NCBI RefSeq assembly: GCF_007858475.1
Contig: NZ_VIGX01000002.1
Coordinates: forward strand, 534,482 to 598,481
DNA from: Tsukamurella conjunctivitidis
Lineage (GTDB): Bacteria > Actinomycetota > Actinomycetes > Mycobacteriales > Mycobacteriaceae
Direction: 5' to 3'
DNA length: 64,000 nt
Shown piece by piece: positions 25,154-33,728 of this stretch. The notes under the pieces are model-generated. The model worked only from the letters and a program-made list of their open reading frames with translations. It did no database searches and was not told where the DNA came from. A program made the position numbers and the translations under genes. The first letter of the stretch is position 1. Every line of letters begins with the position of its first letter.

Positions 25154-26325
25154 GCTGCGGCCTCGAGTCCGCTCTCGGCCGACCAGAACCGGCGCATCGA
25201 CAGCGACGCCTTCGCGCCGGCCGGGCCGCGGCACACCACCGGCATCAGGATCGGATCGTCGGCGGTGCCGGTGTACTGCGGCACCGGGTAGACCGGCTCG
25301 ACGCCGTTGAACAGTCCGGCGGCGTTGGACAGGTCCGCCGACACGTACGTGTCCATCAGCGGGTCGGACATGATCGAGAGCATCTGCGTCAGCTCCGGGG
25401 TCACGATCATCCGCGCGGCGTCGGACCCGATGGGCCGGTTCCACTTGCGCTCGGCGCCGTTGAACGCGAAGTCGGGGAACTGCCACTCCTTCGCCGGGTC
25501 GAGCTCCCACTCGTTCCACAGGTCCTGGTCGGTCGGGTTCCACACCTCGAACCAGCCGGTGTTCGGCGCGTAGTCGATGTCGACCTTCTTGCCGAGGCCG
25601 GTGAGGTTCGACGCCGAGCCGGTGAGGACGCCGTTGGTGCCGACGGCGAACACGACGAGGTAGTTCCCCGCGGTGCCGGTGACGGTGACCTTCCCCGCGC
25701 CGACGTTCGGCAGGGCCTCGAGGGCGGACTGCACGGCTGCCGGTGCGGCGTTGTACGCGATCCCCGCGGTGGTGTTGCCGCCGAACGTGAGGGGAAACGT
25801 GCCGCCCGTCGCGGTGATCTTGACGGTGAAGCGGTCGTCGGGGTTGGTCCACGCCTGGACGTCCTCGGTGCCCTCGAACATCGGGTTCACGGCGAGCGCG
25901 ACCGCGACCGCGTGATAGGCGTCGTCGATGGCGGCGTCGAACCCGTCCTCCGTCTGGTAGGCGACCTGCTTCGACAGGCGCAGCGTGAGCGACCGGCGGC
26001 CGCTCGGCCCGTCGTAGTGGTACCGGACCTTGCGGAAGTTCCCCGGTGTGCCCCACAGGCGTTGGAACCGCGGCCGCGACGCGGGCGTGAGGTGGAACGG
26101 GAGAGTGAGCTCGCGGATCGGGATCGAGTCGCCGATGATGCGACCGCCGGGCGCGAACGCGGCGGTGACGGTGCGCGCGGTGAACGCGGCGTCGTAGATC
26201 CCGTCGGGTTCGGTGTCGAGGATGATGTCGCCCTCGAGGAAGTCGTCGTTCGGGGAGGAGACGACGACGGTGTCGACGACCTGGCCGTGGAGGAGCGACT
26301 CGAGGGTGATCGTTGCAACTGGCAT
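25150..26325 (-). CDS. Distal tail-type minor tail protein
   Basis: 391 residues from ATG 26325, 1 base downstream of the tape measure stop. The N-terminal half (DFLEGDIILDTEPDGIYDA, RELTLPFHL, RKVRYHYDGPSGRRSLTLRL) matches distal tail proteins of actinophages. Residues about 165-250 form an inserted Ig-like/beta domain (NTTAGIAYNAAPAAVQSALE) similar to the C-terminal domain of the major tail protein, suggesting a shared surface module. Confidence 0.82.
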   Translation of the reverse strand: MPVATITLESLLHGQVVDTVVVSSPNDDFLEGDIILDTEPDGIYDAAFTARTVTAAFAPGGRIIGDSIPIRELTLPFHLTPASRPRFQRLWGTPGNFRKVRYHYDGPSGRRSLTLRLSKQVAYQTEDGFDAAIDDAYHAVAVALAVNPMFEGTEDVQAWTNPDDRFTVKITATGGTFPLTFGGNTTAGIAYNAAPAAVQSALEALPNVGAGKVTVTGTAGNYLVVFAVGTNGVLTGSASNLTGLGKKVDIDYAPNTGWFEVWNPTDQDLWNEWELDPAKEWQFPDFAFNGAERKWNRPIGSDAARMIVTPELTQMLSIMSDPLMDTYVSADLSNAAGLFNGVEPVYPVPQYTGTADDPILMPVVCRGPAGAKASLSMRRFWSAESGLEAAA

Positions 26326-26326
26326 G

Positions 26327-29300
26327 TCAGAACCTCGAAAGCTTCGCTGCGGCACGCTCTTTCTCTTGCCGCTGTGCACGGATGAATGCGTCCTCGGTGT
26401 CCCGGGCCGCGATGTTGTAGACGACCTGCCCGCCGGCGGGGAGTTTCTTCCCGGTCTGCCCCTGGACCGTCGCCATCGCGACGTCCATGCCGCGGCGGGC
26501 GATGTCGGTCCAGTCCAGCGAGAACCCGACGCGGCCGCCCTCGGCGTAACCGGGGACCTGCCCGGTCGCGTTCATGCGGTCGAGGAGCCCGGGCGCCTTG
26601 CGCTCGATGGAGCCGCGCGCCCACTTGGAGAGCACGAACTCGTCGGCGTGGACGATGCCGGCGATGTCGTACTTGCCGCCGGGGCCGGTGTGCCCGCCTT
26701 CGGCGTACCAGCCGTTCTTCTGCCAGAACTCCCAGGCCTTGGTGGGGTTCTCGTACCGGTCCTTGAGGTATTGCATCATCCCCTTGGCCTGCACGTCGAC
26801 GGGGACGTTTCGGTTCTGGCCGCCGAGGTACTTGTCGACGTTGCCCTTGCCGAGGAACTGCGCGAAGCCGTAGGCGTCCGAACGTGGGTTACGTGCCTCG
26901 GGGTCCCATGCGGCCTCGTTGTTCTCGATGTTCACGAAGTCGGGCCACATAGCGTCGGTGAACCCGGCGGCGCGGAACTCCTTGTAGACCGCGTCGTAGA
27001 TCGGCTGGCTGCCGCCCTTGTACTTCGCGGCAGGTGCCGACACGGTCTGCGTTGCCGGGCTGGCGGGCTCGGCGGGGGTCGCCTGCTGGCCGACGAGGGG
27101 CAGCGCGCCGCCTGGCATCACGGTCTTCTCATCGGTGCCGGTGCCGGTGCTGGGCGAGGCCTTGGCGGGGGTGGTCGTCTTGCCGTCGACCGCTCCGGTC
27201 AGCGCGGCGAGTGGGTTCGACCCGTCGAAAAGCGATTTGCCGCTCTTGTCGGAGACCTTGATCCCGCCGACGAGCTGGCCGAGACCCTGCATCCAGCTCG
27301 GATTGTCGGGGATCCCGAACACGGACAGCAGTGACTTGATCTGGCCGCCGACGAAGTGTTCGCCGATGAATCCGGCCCACCCGGAGATCGTCGTCGGGTA
27401 GCTGCCCGATCCGGTCTTGCTGTCCCCGGAGCCCTTGCTTCCGCTCTTCGCTGCCTCGTAGGCCTTCTTTCGGGCGTCGGTGGCGGCCTTGAACTTCGCG
27501 TCGAGGTCGTCCTTCGCGGCGTCGTACGCGGCCTTGTCGCCAGTCTTCTTCGACGACGCGGAGTCCTTGTCGTCGGCGAGCTTGTCGCCCTCGTCCTTGA
27601 GGGCGTTCGACGCTGCGGTGTAGGCGTCGGCGAGCTGCTTGAGCTTGTCCTTGTCGCCCTTCGCGGCGTCCTTGTCGGCGCGGTACTGCGCGGCGAGGTC
27701 GCGCTTGCGCTTGGCGAGATCGCGGGACCGGTCGGAGAGGTCCGACGAGCCGCCGCCGATGCCGTACTTCGCCTTGAGCGCGTCGAGCGCGGAGTCGTAT
27801 TCCTTTTTCGCCGCCTCGGTGTCCTCGTCGTACTTGGTCTTGAGGGCGTCACCGGTGAGCCCGGTGTAGTCGGCGGTCGACGTGCTGGTGGTGCTGGCCG
27901 CCGCGGAGATCGGAGACGTGCCCGACCCCGTGTCCGTCGTGGTGGGAGTATCGGCGGCGCCTTCGAGCCCGGTCGGGATCGCGGTCGCTGCAGCCCCGGA
28001 ACCGCGCCCCTTACCGAGGATCACGTGCAGGTGGTCCATGTGGTTCTGCGTGTCCGAGCCGCGGGAGTCCATCGGCTTGCCGCTGTCGAGCGATCCGCCG
28101 TAGCCGAAGCTGGCCTGCTGCCAGATCACCCCGTTGAGGTCGATAGCGGCCGCGTTCTTCTGCAGGAAGGCGAGCACCGCGTCGCCGAGCGCCTTGCCCT
28201 GCGCGGTCGCGTAGTTCGGGATCATGATGTCGAGCGCGTTGCCCGAGCTGTGCTCGCCGTAGCCGTCCTCGGCTCGTCGGCCTCCGATCGTGGTGATCTC
28301 GGGCCACTTCTTCATGATCAGCGTGCGCAGGTAGTCCGCGCCGGGGTTGAGCCCCTCCGCAGTCTGTACACGGCCGCCCTCGGCGTACCCGGGGACCTTC
28401 CCGGTTGCGTTCATGAAGTCGAGCAGCCCGGGGTTGGTGCCCTCGATCGCCCCGCGGGCGCGCTTCGACAGCACGAACTCGTCGGCGTGGACGACGCCGG
28501 CGACGTCGAACTTGCCGCCCGGTCCGGTCCACCCGCCCTCGGCGAACAGCGGGATGTCCGGGGTGTCGAGGGTGAAGCCCTTGCCGCCGATGATCGGGAT
28601 GCTGTCGGGGATCTTCGCCTCGATGCGGAACGAGTTCCACTTCTCGATGATCCAGTTCAGCGCACCACGGAAGGCATCTTTCAGGCCGTCCCACATGTTG
28701 CGCGTCTTCTCGCTGATCTTCGAGGGCAGCGAGCCGACGAAATCTACGATGCCCGTGAACTTGTCGCGGATCCCGGACCACACCTCGCCCGCGACTGCGA
28801 CGAGCCACTGCCACTTCCCCGCGATGTTGTCGATGACGCCCTGCAGGAACGGCCACGCCGTGTCGGTGAACCACGAGACGACCGCCGACGCGGCGTCCTT
28901 GATCCAGTTCCACGCACCGGCGACGATGTCGCGGAAGGTCTCGCTGTTGCGGTAGGCGATGACGATGCCGGCGACGAGCGCACCGATCGCGGTGACCACG
29001 ATGCCGATCGGGTTCGCGCTCAGCGCGGCGTTGAGGAGCCACTGCCCCGCGGTCCACAGCCGGGTCGAAGTGACCATCGTCTTGATCGCGGTCAGCACAG
29101 CCGGGCCCGCCATGAGGAGCAGCGCGCCGCCCGCGACGCCCGCCGCGATCCCGAGGTCGCCGAGGAGCTGCTTGTTGTCCTGGATGAACCCGATCGCGGA
29201 GCCGAGGCCTTCGATCAGGCCGGTCTGGATCCCGCGGCTCAGCGCGGTCAGCTTCGACTGCGCGGTGTCGTTGAGCGTCTCGCCGAGCTGGTCGGCGGCG

Positions 29301-30670
29301 CCCGCGGTGTCGGTCATCGACTTCGACGACCCCGACAGGGCGGTGAGGAACTGCGGGACCTTGTCGACGCCGAGATCCTCGAGCGGGGTGCCGAACAGGG
29401 CGATCGCCTGCTGCGCGCGCTCCGCGGGATCCTGGATCGAAAGGAGCCCCTTCGCGATGTCCTGCATCGCGGCCTGCGACTGCGGCCCGCCGGACGCGAT
29501 GGCCTTCGCCATGGCGTCGCCGTCGACCTTGATGGCCTTGAACGCGGCCGTCGTCGACTTCGACCCGTCGGTCGCGCGGATCGACAGCTCCTTGATCGCG
29601 TCGCCGGTCTTGTCGAGCGCGATCTTCCCCTGCGGCGCCATGTCGACGATGAGGCCCATCGCGGCCTCACCGGACAGACCGAACGTCTGGAAGTGCTTGC
29701 CGTACTCGTTGAGCACCTCGGGGAGCTCGCCGCGCATCGCGGCGGGCACACGCTGCATCGCGGCGGTGAGCATGTCCATCGCCTGCGTGCTGTCCTTCGC
29801 GAGCCCGTTCGTGATGAGCTGCGACGCGGTCTGCGAGGCCTCGGCGACGTCGATGTCGAAGACCTTCGCCAGGTTCAGGGCGCGCCCGGCGGCCTTGTCC
29901 ATGGCGACTTCACCCTCGGCGCCGAGCGTGGGGAACGTCGTCGCGACGGACTCGACGGCCTTGGTGACGTCCTCCATGGAGTCGCCGAAGCCCTTGCCGT
30001 ACAGCGACGCGGCGGTCTTGCCGTACTCCTCGGCCAGCGGCCCCGTCGCACCGAGGGACGCATTCATCTTCGCAGTGGCGCCCTGCATGTCCATCGAGGC
30101 CGAGGCGATCTCCATCGCCGATCCGATGCCGGCAGCCGCGACGGCGAGGTTCTTGAGGTTCCCGATCGCGCCGCCGGCCTTCTGCCCGACGGTGTCGACG
30201 GCGCCCGCGAACCGGCGGGTCTGCTCGCCCTCGTTCTGGGCGGCGTTGGCCGACTCGGCGCGGGCGGTCGCGAGCCGCTGCCGCGCAACCTGCAGGTCGC
30301 GGGTCGCGTTCTCCTGCTGCCCGAGCGCGGCGGTGTGGTTGCGTTGCGCCGCGGCGACCTTCTCCTCGGCGGCGGCGAGACGCCCGGCGTCGGTGACGCC
30401 GCGGTCGCGGAGAGCCTGTAGCTGCTGCTCGGCGACGCGGACCTTCCCGGCCTGGTCCTCGACCTTCTTGTTCGCGGCGACGATCTTCGCCGAGGCGGTC
30501 TCGACCTTCGTCTTGGCCTGGTCGACGCCGGCGGCGAGGTCTTCGCCGAGGCTGCGGCCGGCGGCGCGACCGATGCCGGGGAGGACGCTGCCGAGGCTGC
30601 GTTGCACAGCCGCGGAGACACCGTCGAGGGAAGGGATGATCTGCAGCGTGGCGTACCCGATGGACGTCAA
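26327..30670 (-). CDS. Tape measure protein with two cell-wall hydrolase domains
   Basis: 1447 residues from TTG 30670, which overlaps the chaperone stop (TTGA) and has AAGGGAG before it. Long coiled coil at 20-180; hydrophobic helices about 490-575 for membrane insertion; a VldE/ARB_07466-type domain about 773-887 (HSSGNALDIMIP, HMDHLHVILGKG, metal-type HxxxxxxD/HxH); charged coiled coils 930-1130; a lytic transglycosylase domain about 1215-1320 (IENNEAAWDPEARNP, SDAYGFAQF). A 60-residue AEGG..GPGGK block occurs twice (about 705-770 and 1320-1380). It sets tail length and aids entry. Confidence 0.93.
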   Translation of the reverse strand: MTSIGYATLQIIPSLDGVSAAVQRSLGSVLPGIGRAAGRSLGEDLAAGVDQAKTKVETASAKIVAANKKVEDQAGKVRVAEQQLQALRDRGVTDAGRLAAAEEKVAAAQRNHTAALGQQENATRDLQVARQRLATARAESANAAQNEGEQTRRFAGAVDTVGQKAGGAIGNLKNLAVAAAGIGSAMEIASASMDMQGATAKMNASLGATGPLAEEYGKTAASLYGKGFGDSMEDVTKAVESVATTFPTLGAEGEVAMDKAAGRALNLAKVFDIDVAEASQTASQLITNGLAKDSTQAMDMLTAAMQRVPAAMRGELPEVLNEYGKHFQTFGLSGEAAMGLIVDMAPQGKIALDKTGDAIKELSIRATDGSKSTTAAFKAIKVDGDAMAKAIASGGPQSQAAMQDIAKGLLSIQDPAERAQQAIALFGTPLEDLGVDKVPQFLTALSGSSKSMTDTAGAADQLGETLNDTAQSKLTALSRGIQTGLIEGLGSAIGFIQDNKQLLGDLGIAAGVAGGALLLMAGPAVLTAIKTMVTSTRLWTAGQWLLNAALSANPIGIVVTAIGALVAGIVIAYRNSETFRDIVAGAWNWIKDAASAVVSWFTDTAWPFLQGVIDNIAGKWQWLVAVAGEVWSGIRDKFTGIVDFVGSLPSKISEKTRNMWDGLKDAFRGALNWIIEKWNSFRIEAKIPDSIPIIGGKGFTLDTPDIPLFAEGGWTGPGGKFDVAGVVHADEFVLSKRARGAIEGTNPGLLDFMNATGKVPGYAEGGRVQTAEGLNPGADYLRTLIMKKWPEITTIGGRRAEDGYGEHSSGNALDIMIPNYATAQGKALGDAVLAFLQKNAAAIDLNGVIWQQASFGYGGSLDSGKPMDSRGSDTQNHMDHLHVILGKGRGSGAAATAIPTGLEGAADTPTTTDTGSGTSPISAAASTTSTSTADYTGLTGDALKTKYDEDTEAAKKEYDSALDALKAKYGIGGGSSDLSDRSRDLAKRKRDLAAQYRADKDAAKGDKDKLKQLADAYTAASNALKDEGDKLADDKDSASSKKTGDKAAYDAAKDDLDAKFKAATDARKKAYEAAKSGSKGSGDSKTGSGSYPTTISGWAGFIGEHFVGGQIKSLLSVFGIPDNPSWMQGLGQLVGGIKVSDKSGKSLFDGSNPLAALTGAVDGKTTTPAKASPSTGTGTDEKTVMPGGALPLVGQQATPAEPASPATQTVSAPAAKYKGGSQPIYDAVYKEFRAAGFTDAMWPDFVNIENNEAAWDPEARNPRSDAYGFAQFLGKGNVDKYLGGQNRNVPVDVQAKGMMQYLKDRYENPTKAWEFWQKNGWYAEGGHTGPGGKYDIAGIVHADEFVLSKWARGSIERKAPGLLDRMNATGQVPGYAEGGRVGFSLDWTDIARRGMDVAMATVQGQTGKKLPAGGQVVYNIAARDTEDAFIRAQRQEKERAAAKLSRF

Positions 30671-31382
30671 GACGTCTCCCTTCTGGTCTTGTACCTGTTC
30701 TTGAGCCGCCGGAAGCGGTCGACGAGTTCGCTGGTGCGCGCGGCCTTCTCGGCGGCGCGTGCGCGCGCTTCCATGAGGGCGCGCACGGGATGATCGGGGG
30801 TGCTGTCCGCGGTGCTGTTTGCGCGGACGGTGATCGCCCAGAGGTCGGCGAGCAGGTGGTCGGTCTGCGACCACCCGGGGCGGCCCTCGTTGAGCTCCCG
30901 GACCAGCGAGGAGTCCGGGCGCTTCAACAGGTCCGTGATCAGCAGGTCGAGCCGCCTGGGCGACAGTTCGGTTCGGTACAGGTCGAGCAGGTCGACCTGG
31001 TAGTAGTGCAGGAGATCCGCCTCGATGTCGTCCCCATGCTCGACGAGCAGGAGCGCGAGGCGGTCTAGTTTCCCGCGGCCTCCCGGATCAAGGTGCCGAT
31101 GGCGTTGAAGTCCTCGGCGAGCGGGTCGGTCTCGAGGAATGCCTCCCACTGCTCATCGCCGAACAGGATGCGCGTGCCCTCGAACTCGTCGCCGCGCTTG
31201 AACGCCATCAGCGCCTTGAGCGGCACCTTGCCGCGGACGGGCACCCGCAGCTCGAGGCCCTTGTACTCGATGTCGACGAACCCGCCGTTCGCCTCGGCCT
31301 CGCGTGCCGCGTCGGACTTCTTCTTCTTGTGGTCCTGCGGCTGCGGGGCGTGGGCGGGAATCTTGGAATCGTTCTCGGACAT
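30667..31382 (-). CDS. Tail assembly chaperone, -1 frameshift fusion (GT type)
   Basis: Product of 105 residues in the first frame, then a -1 shift at the slippery heptamer GGGAAAC (31074-31068) directly before the TAG stop, then 133 residues (from LDRLALLLVEHG to RRETS); total about 238. The second part has the helical DUF-like pattern LHYYQVDLLDLYR of actinophage chaperone C-terminal domains. Position immediately upstream of the tape measure is diagnostic; the fusion wraps the tape measure during tail assembly. Confidence 0.88.
31065..31382 (-). CDS. Tail assembly chaperone, short product (G type)
   Basis: 105 residues ending in IREAAGN when the ribosome does not shift. A Lys-rich N terminus is followed by a beta domain (VDIEYKGLELRVPVRGKVPLKAL) and a helical end. 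Both this and the fused product are needed in a set ratio for tail assembly in lambda-like phages. GGGAGG sits before the ATG but also lies within an inverted repeat (31390-31454). Confidence 0.88.
   Translation of the reverse strand: MSENDSKIPAHAPQPQDHKKKKSDAAREAEANGGFVDIEYKGLELRVPVRGKVPLKALMAFKRGDEFEGTRILFGDEQWEAFLETDPLAEDFNAIGTLIREAAGN
31068..31074 (-). promoter_or_regulatory. Programmed -1 ribosomal frameshift site GGGAAAC
   Basis: On the minus strand the heptamer reads G GGA AAC in the zero frame, the classical X XXY YYZ pattern, and the next codon is the TAG of the short chaperone. Slipping one base gives CTA GAC and opens the long second frame that ends at the tape measure start. Confidence 0.9.
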
Positions 31383-31389
31383 GACTGTG

Positions 31390-31454
31390 CCTCCCTCGGC
31401 ATCGTCTCCCTCGGCGAGGAGTGGTGAAGCCGGCCCGCGCCGCGCCGAGGGAGG
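31390..31454 (-). repeat. Inverted repeat covering the chaperone ribosome site
   Basis: CCTCCCTCGGC at 31390-31400 and its exact complement GCCGAGGGAGG at 31444-31454 (11 bp, 43 bases apart), with another near copy TCTCCCTCGGCG around 31405-31416. On the mRNA, the arm next to the ATG contains the GGGAGG ribosome site, so folding would hide it. Confidence 0.7.
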
Positions 31455-31484
31455 AACCTACGGCGCGGACCGACGATCGGTGGG

Positions 31485-32300
31485 TCAGGCGACGCCGACG
31501 GTGCCGCCCGTTCCGGTCGCGGACACGGTGCCCACGGGGCCGGTGAAGGTCGCGACGAGCGGGCCGCCCGACGGGCCGGTGACGGTGACGCCGGGCGTGG
31601 GGAGCGCCTGCACCGAGGCGAGGGCGCGGAGCGCGGTCTGCAGCGCCGTCGCGGTCTTCGTGGTGATCGCGGTCGTGGTGTCCGCGCCGACGGTGGCGGT
31701 GTACTCGGTGACGCCGGCCGCGATGGTGAACGTCTTCTCGACATCGTCCGTGGTGCCGTCGACCACGATGAAGATGTCGCCGGCGCCGTCGGTGGTGTGC
31801 GCGATCTCGATCTCGGCGGACGCGAGCTCGCCGTCGATGATGCCGCTGTGGCTCTTGAGCTGCACCGGTGCCTTCGTCAGCGAGCACCACACGATCTGGC
31901 CCTGCGTGGTGGCCTCGTCGACGTACCGGTACAGCACGAAGATCTGCACGTCCTTCGGTGCGCCGATCTTGTTCGGCGCCGACCCGGGGAGCACGATCTT
32001 GCGCACCACCGGATTGACCAGCTCGAGCGCCGTGAAGCCGGTGGACAGCTTGCCCTTCTTGAACTTGACGCGGAACCGCGGGCGGCCGAACGCGTCGTAC
32101 TCCTTGAGCTCGCCCGACGGCGAGAGGGGGATGCCCTTCGCGGCGTCGATGAGACCGACGAAGTCCCAGCCGAGGGCTTCGAGGTCGTCGTCCGGACCGT
32201 CGGGGATCATGTCCGGGTCGATGGCGGTGCCGGCGGTCGCCAGGGCGATCCACACCTCCGCCTTGTCGGGGATCTGTGTGGCGTCGGGATTCTCGGCCAT
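31485..32300 (-). CDS. Major tail tube protein
   Basis: 271 residues. N-terminal tube domain (EVWIALATAGTAI, GWDFVGLIDAAKGIPL, RPRFRVKFKK) of the actinophage major tail protein family; residues about 190-271 form an additional Ig/beta module (ATALQTALRALASVQALP, GPVGTVSATGTGG) related to the one in the distal tail protein. Directly precedes the chaperones, as in other siphoviruses. A hairpin terminator lies upstream at 32332. Confidence 0.9.
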   Translation of the reverse strand: MAENPDATQIPDKAEVWIALATAGTAIDPDMIPDGPDDDLEALGWDFVGLIDAAKGIPLSPSGELKEYDAFGRPRFRVKFKKGKLSTGFTALELVNPVVRKIVLPGSAPNKIGAPKDVQIFVLYRYVDEATTQGQIVWCSLTKAPVQLKSHSGIIDGELASAEIEIAHTTDGAGDIFIVVDGTTDDVEKTFTIAAGVTEYTATVGADTTTAITTKTATALQTALRALASVQALPTPGVTVTGPSGGPLVATFTGPVGTVSATGTGGTVGVA

Positions 32301-32331
32301 GGGGGTTTCCCTCCTTCAAGGGGATAACGAA

Positions 32332-32352
32332 ACCCCCACCGGCGGTGGGGGT
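32332..32352 (-). terminator. GC-rich hairpin before the major tail gene
   Basis: Symmetric ACCCCCACCG-G-CGGTGGGGGT; on the minus strand it is followed by TTTCGTT. It lies in the 77-base gap between a connector gene and the major tail gene and may make an mRNA end that leaves the highly expressed tail gene as a separate transcript or stabilises it. Confidence 0.65.
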
Positions 32353-32377
32353 CAGGGGACAACTGGGCGGGGTGCGG

Positions 32378-32623
32378 CTACTTGAACCGCACCTCGACGC
32401 CTGCCGCGGAGGCGGCACGCGTGAGGACGCCGTCAGCGGCTTGCTGGTCGGCGGGAACGGACACCGACGCCGCGGCGCGGTCCGTCGTGTACGGCTCGAC
32501 CTCGGCGTCGGGGCCGGCCTGGGCGGCGATCTGACGGGCGAGCGCGTTGATCTGCTCGGCGGCGAGCTGCTTGAGCACCTCGGCGCCACCGCGCTTGTCG
32601 AGCTTGAACTTCGGGTCAGCCAT
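32378..32623 (-). CDS. Small head-tail joining protein, hypothetical
   Basis: 81 residues; basic N terminus (MADPKFKLDKRGGAEVLKQL) and mostly helical, with a short beta C terminus (GVEVRFK). Helical N-terminal half and place resemble shortened HK97 gp10-like neck proteins. ATG shares a base with the preceding stop. Confidence 0.65.
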   Translation of the reverse strand: MADPKFKLDKRGGAEVLKQLAAEQINALARQIAAQAGPDAEVEPYTTDRAAASVSVPADQQAADGVLTRAASAAGVEVRFK

Positions 32624-33012
32624 CACAGATCCTTCATTCGCGCCTGGGAGGTGATGAGCACCGACGCGAGGTAGGCGCCCGTCCCTTGGTCGCGGGCGTC
32701 GAGCACGGCGCTCGCGCGCTTCGACGTGTGGACGATCCCGGGCGGCCGGCCGTCGACGAGCCGCCCCGCGGCCTCGGCGGCGAGGTCGCGCACTGTCGTC
32801 TTGTCGCCGCCCCACGCGGTGATCCGCACGGTGTGGGTCGTGCGGATCGGGTACTCGGCGGGGCCGCCGTCGTCCGAGAGGATGACGCCGGCCGCGGCCT
32901 TCGGTGTCCAGTCGGTCGGGAGGGTCGCGCGGACCCACCCGGCGGCGGGCATGTTGGCGCGCAGCCAGTCCCGCATGGCGGGCATCGGGTCGACCTGGAC
33001 GCGGACGGTCAT
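32623..33012 (-). CDS. Tail terminator-like protein
   Basis: 129 residues with the alpha/beta order of small tail-terminator/completion proteins: RVQVDPMPAMRDWLRANMP, WTPKAAAGVILSDDGGPAEYP, HTVRITAWGGDKTTVRDLA, and a final strand YLASVLITSQ. Its place two genes before the major tail protein fits. No exact family assigned. Confidence 0.72.
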   Translation of the reverse strand: MTVRVQVDPMPAMRDWLRANMPAAGWVRATLPTDWTPKAAAGVILSDDGGPAEYPIRTTHTVRITAWGGDKTTVRDLAAEAAGRLVDGRPPGIVHTSKRASAVLDARDQGTGAYLASVLITSQARMKDL

Positions 33013-33015
33013 CGG

Positions 33016-33345
33016 TCAGCCCTTCCCGCGGGTGACGATGAGGACCCAGCCGGCGAGGTCCGGGTCGCCCTCGTCGGAGACGAGCTCGAGGGGGTCGCCG
33101 ATGATCCGCCACCCGGACAGCCCGCGGACCGTGAGGGTGACGCGGTGATCGACGGCAGGTGCACCGACGGGCAGGTAGATCGTGAGGGTCTGCGCCGCCG
33201 CGTTGCGGTCGACGGCGATCTGCTCGGATCCGCTGCCCGACTGAACGTTGCAGCGCTCGACGTTCCACGACGGGCCGGGGGTCGGGTTCCCGTCGTCGTC
33301 ATCGCCCAGCGAGCGAGTGAAACCGACGGTCTCGGTGCCGAGCAT
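33016..33345 (-). CDS. Head-tail stopper-like protein
   Basis: 109 residues, beta-rich (ETVGFTRSLGDDDDGNPTPG, QTLTIYLPVGAPAVDHRVTL, GWRIIGDPLELVSDEG, GWVLIVTRGKG). The layout matches the small beta-barrel head-closure proteins of siphoviruses. Its ATG overlaps the preceding stop (TGATG). Confidence 0.72.
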   Translation of the reverse strand: MLGTETVGFTRSLGDDDDGNPTPGPSWNVERCNVQSGSGSEQIAVDRNAAAQTLTIYLPVGAPAVDHRVTLTVRGLSGWRIIGDPLELVSDEGDPDLAGWVLIVTRGKG

Positions 33346-33728
33346 CAGTAGTCCCCGACCGGGAAGTTGTAGCGCGGCTCGGGGTTGACCGGCAGGCCGA
33401 GCAGCTCGCGGTGCCAGGGCAGCAGCGTGAGGCTGCCGCCCGCGGCGGCGAGGGTGCCGGACTTCGCGCGCGGGCCTTCGGTGCGTCCGTACACGAGGTG
33501 CCCCGCGTAGGTGCCGGTCGTGAGCGCGGTCTTCGCGATGTCGAGCGACACCGTCTTCGCCGCCGGGAGCCGGTCGGCGGGCACGTCGCGGGTGCCGTAG
33601 GCGAGTTCGAAGGCGTCGCGGATGAGCACCGCGGCCGACTCGAGGTAGGAGTCGACCGCGGCGCTCTCCGCGGTGGACAGCGTCCGCCACTGGGCGGCGA
33701 GCTCGCCCGAGTTGGCGAACGCGGACAT
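33345..33728 (-). CDS. Head-tail adaptor (Gp19/Gp15/Gp42-like)
   Basis: 127 residues with N-terminal helices (LAAQWRTLSTAESAAVDSYLESAAVLIRD region, residues 10-38) and the C-terminal SLTLLPWHRELLGLP segment that is typical of the actinophage Gp19/Gp15/Gp42 head-tail connector family. Adjacent connectors and terminator genes complete the neck module. Confidence 0.8.
   Translation of the reverse strand: MSAFANSGELAAQWRTLSTAESAAVDSYLESAAVLIRDAFELAYGTRDVPADRLPAAKTVSLDIAKTALTTGTYAGHLVYGRTEGPRAKSGTLAAAGGSLTLLPWHRELLGLPVNPEPRYNFPVGDY

Noticed and set aside
22766-25291. 841-codon plus-strand frame opposite tail tip genes
   Set aside because: Antisense shadow; three coupled minus-strand genes with coherent overlaps explain the region.
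27356-30421. 1021-codon plus-strand frame opposite the tape measure
   Set aside because: Antisense to a gene with recognised hydrolase domains; residue use is that of a complement frame.
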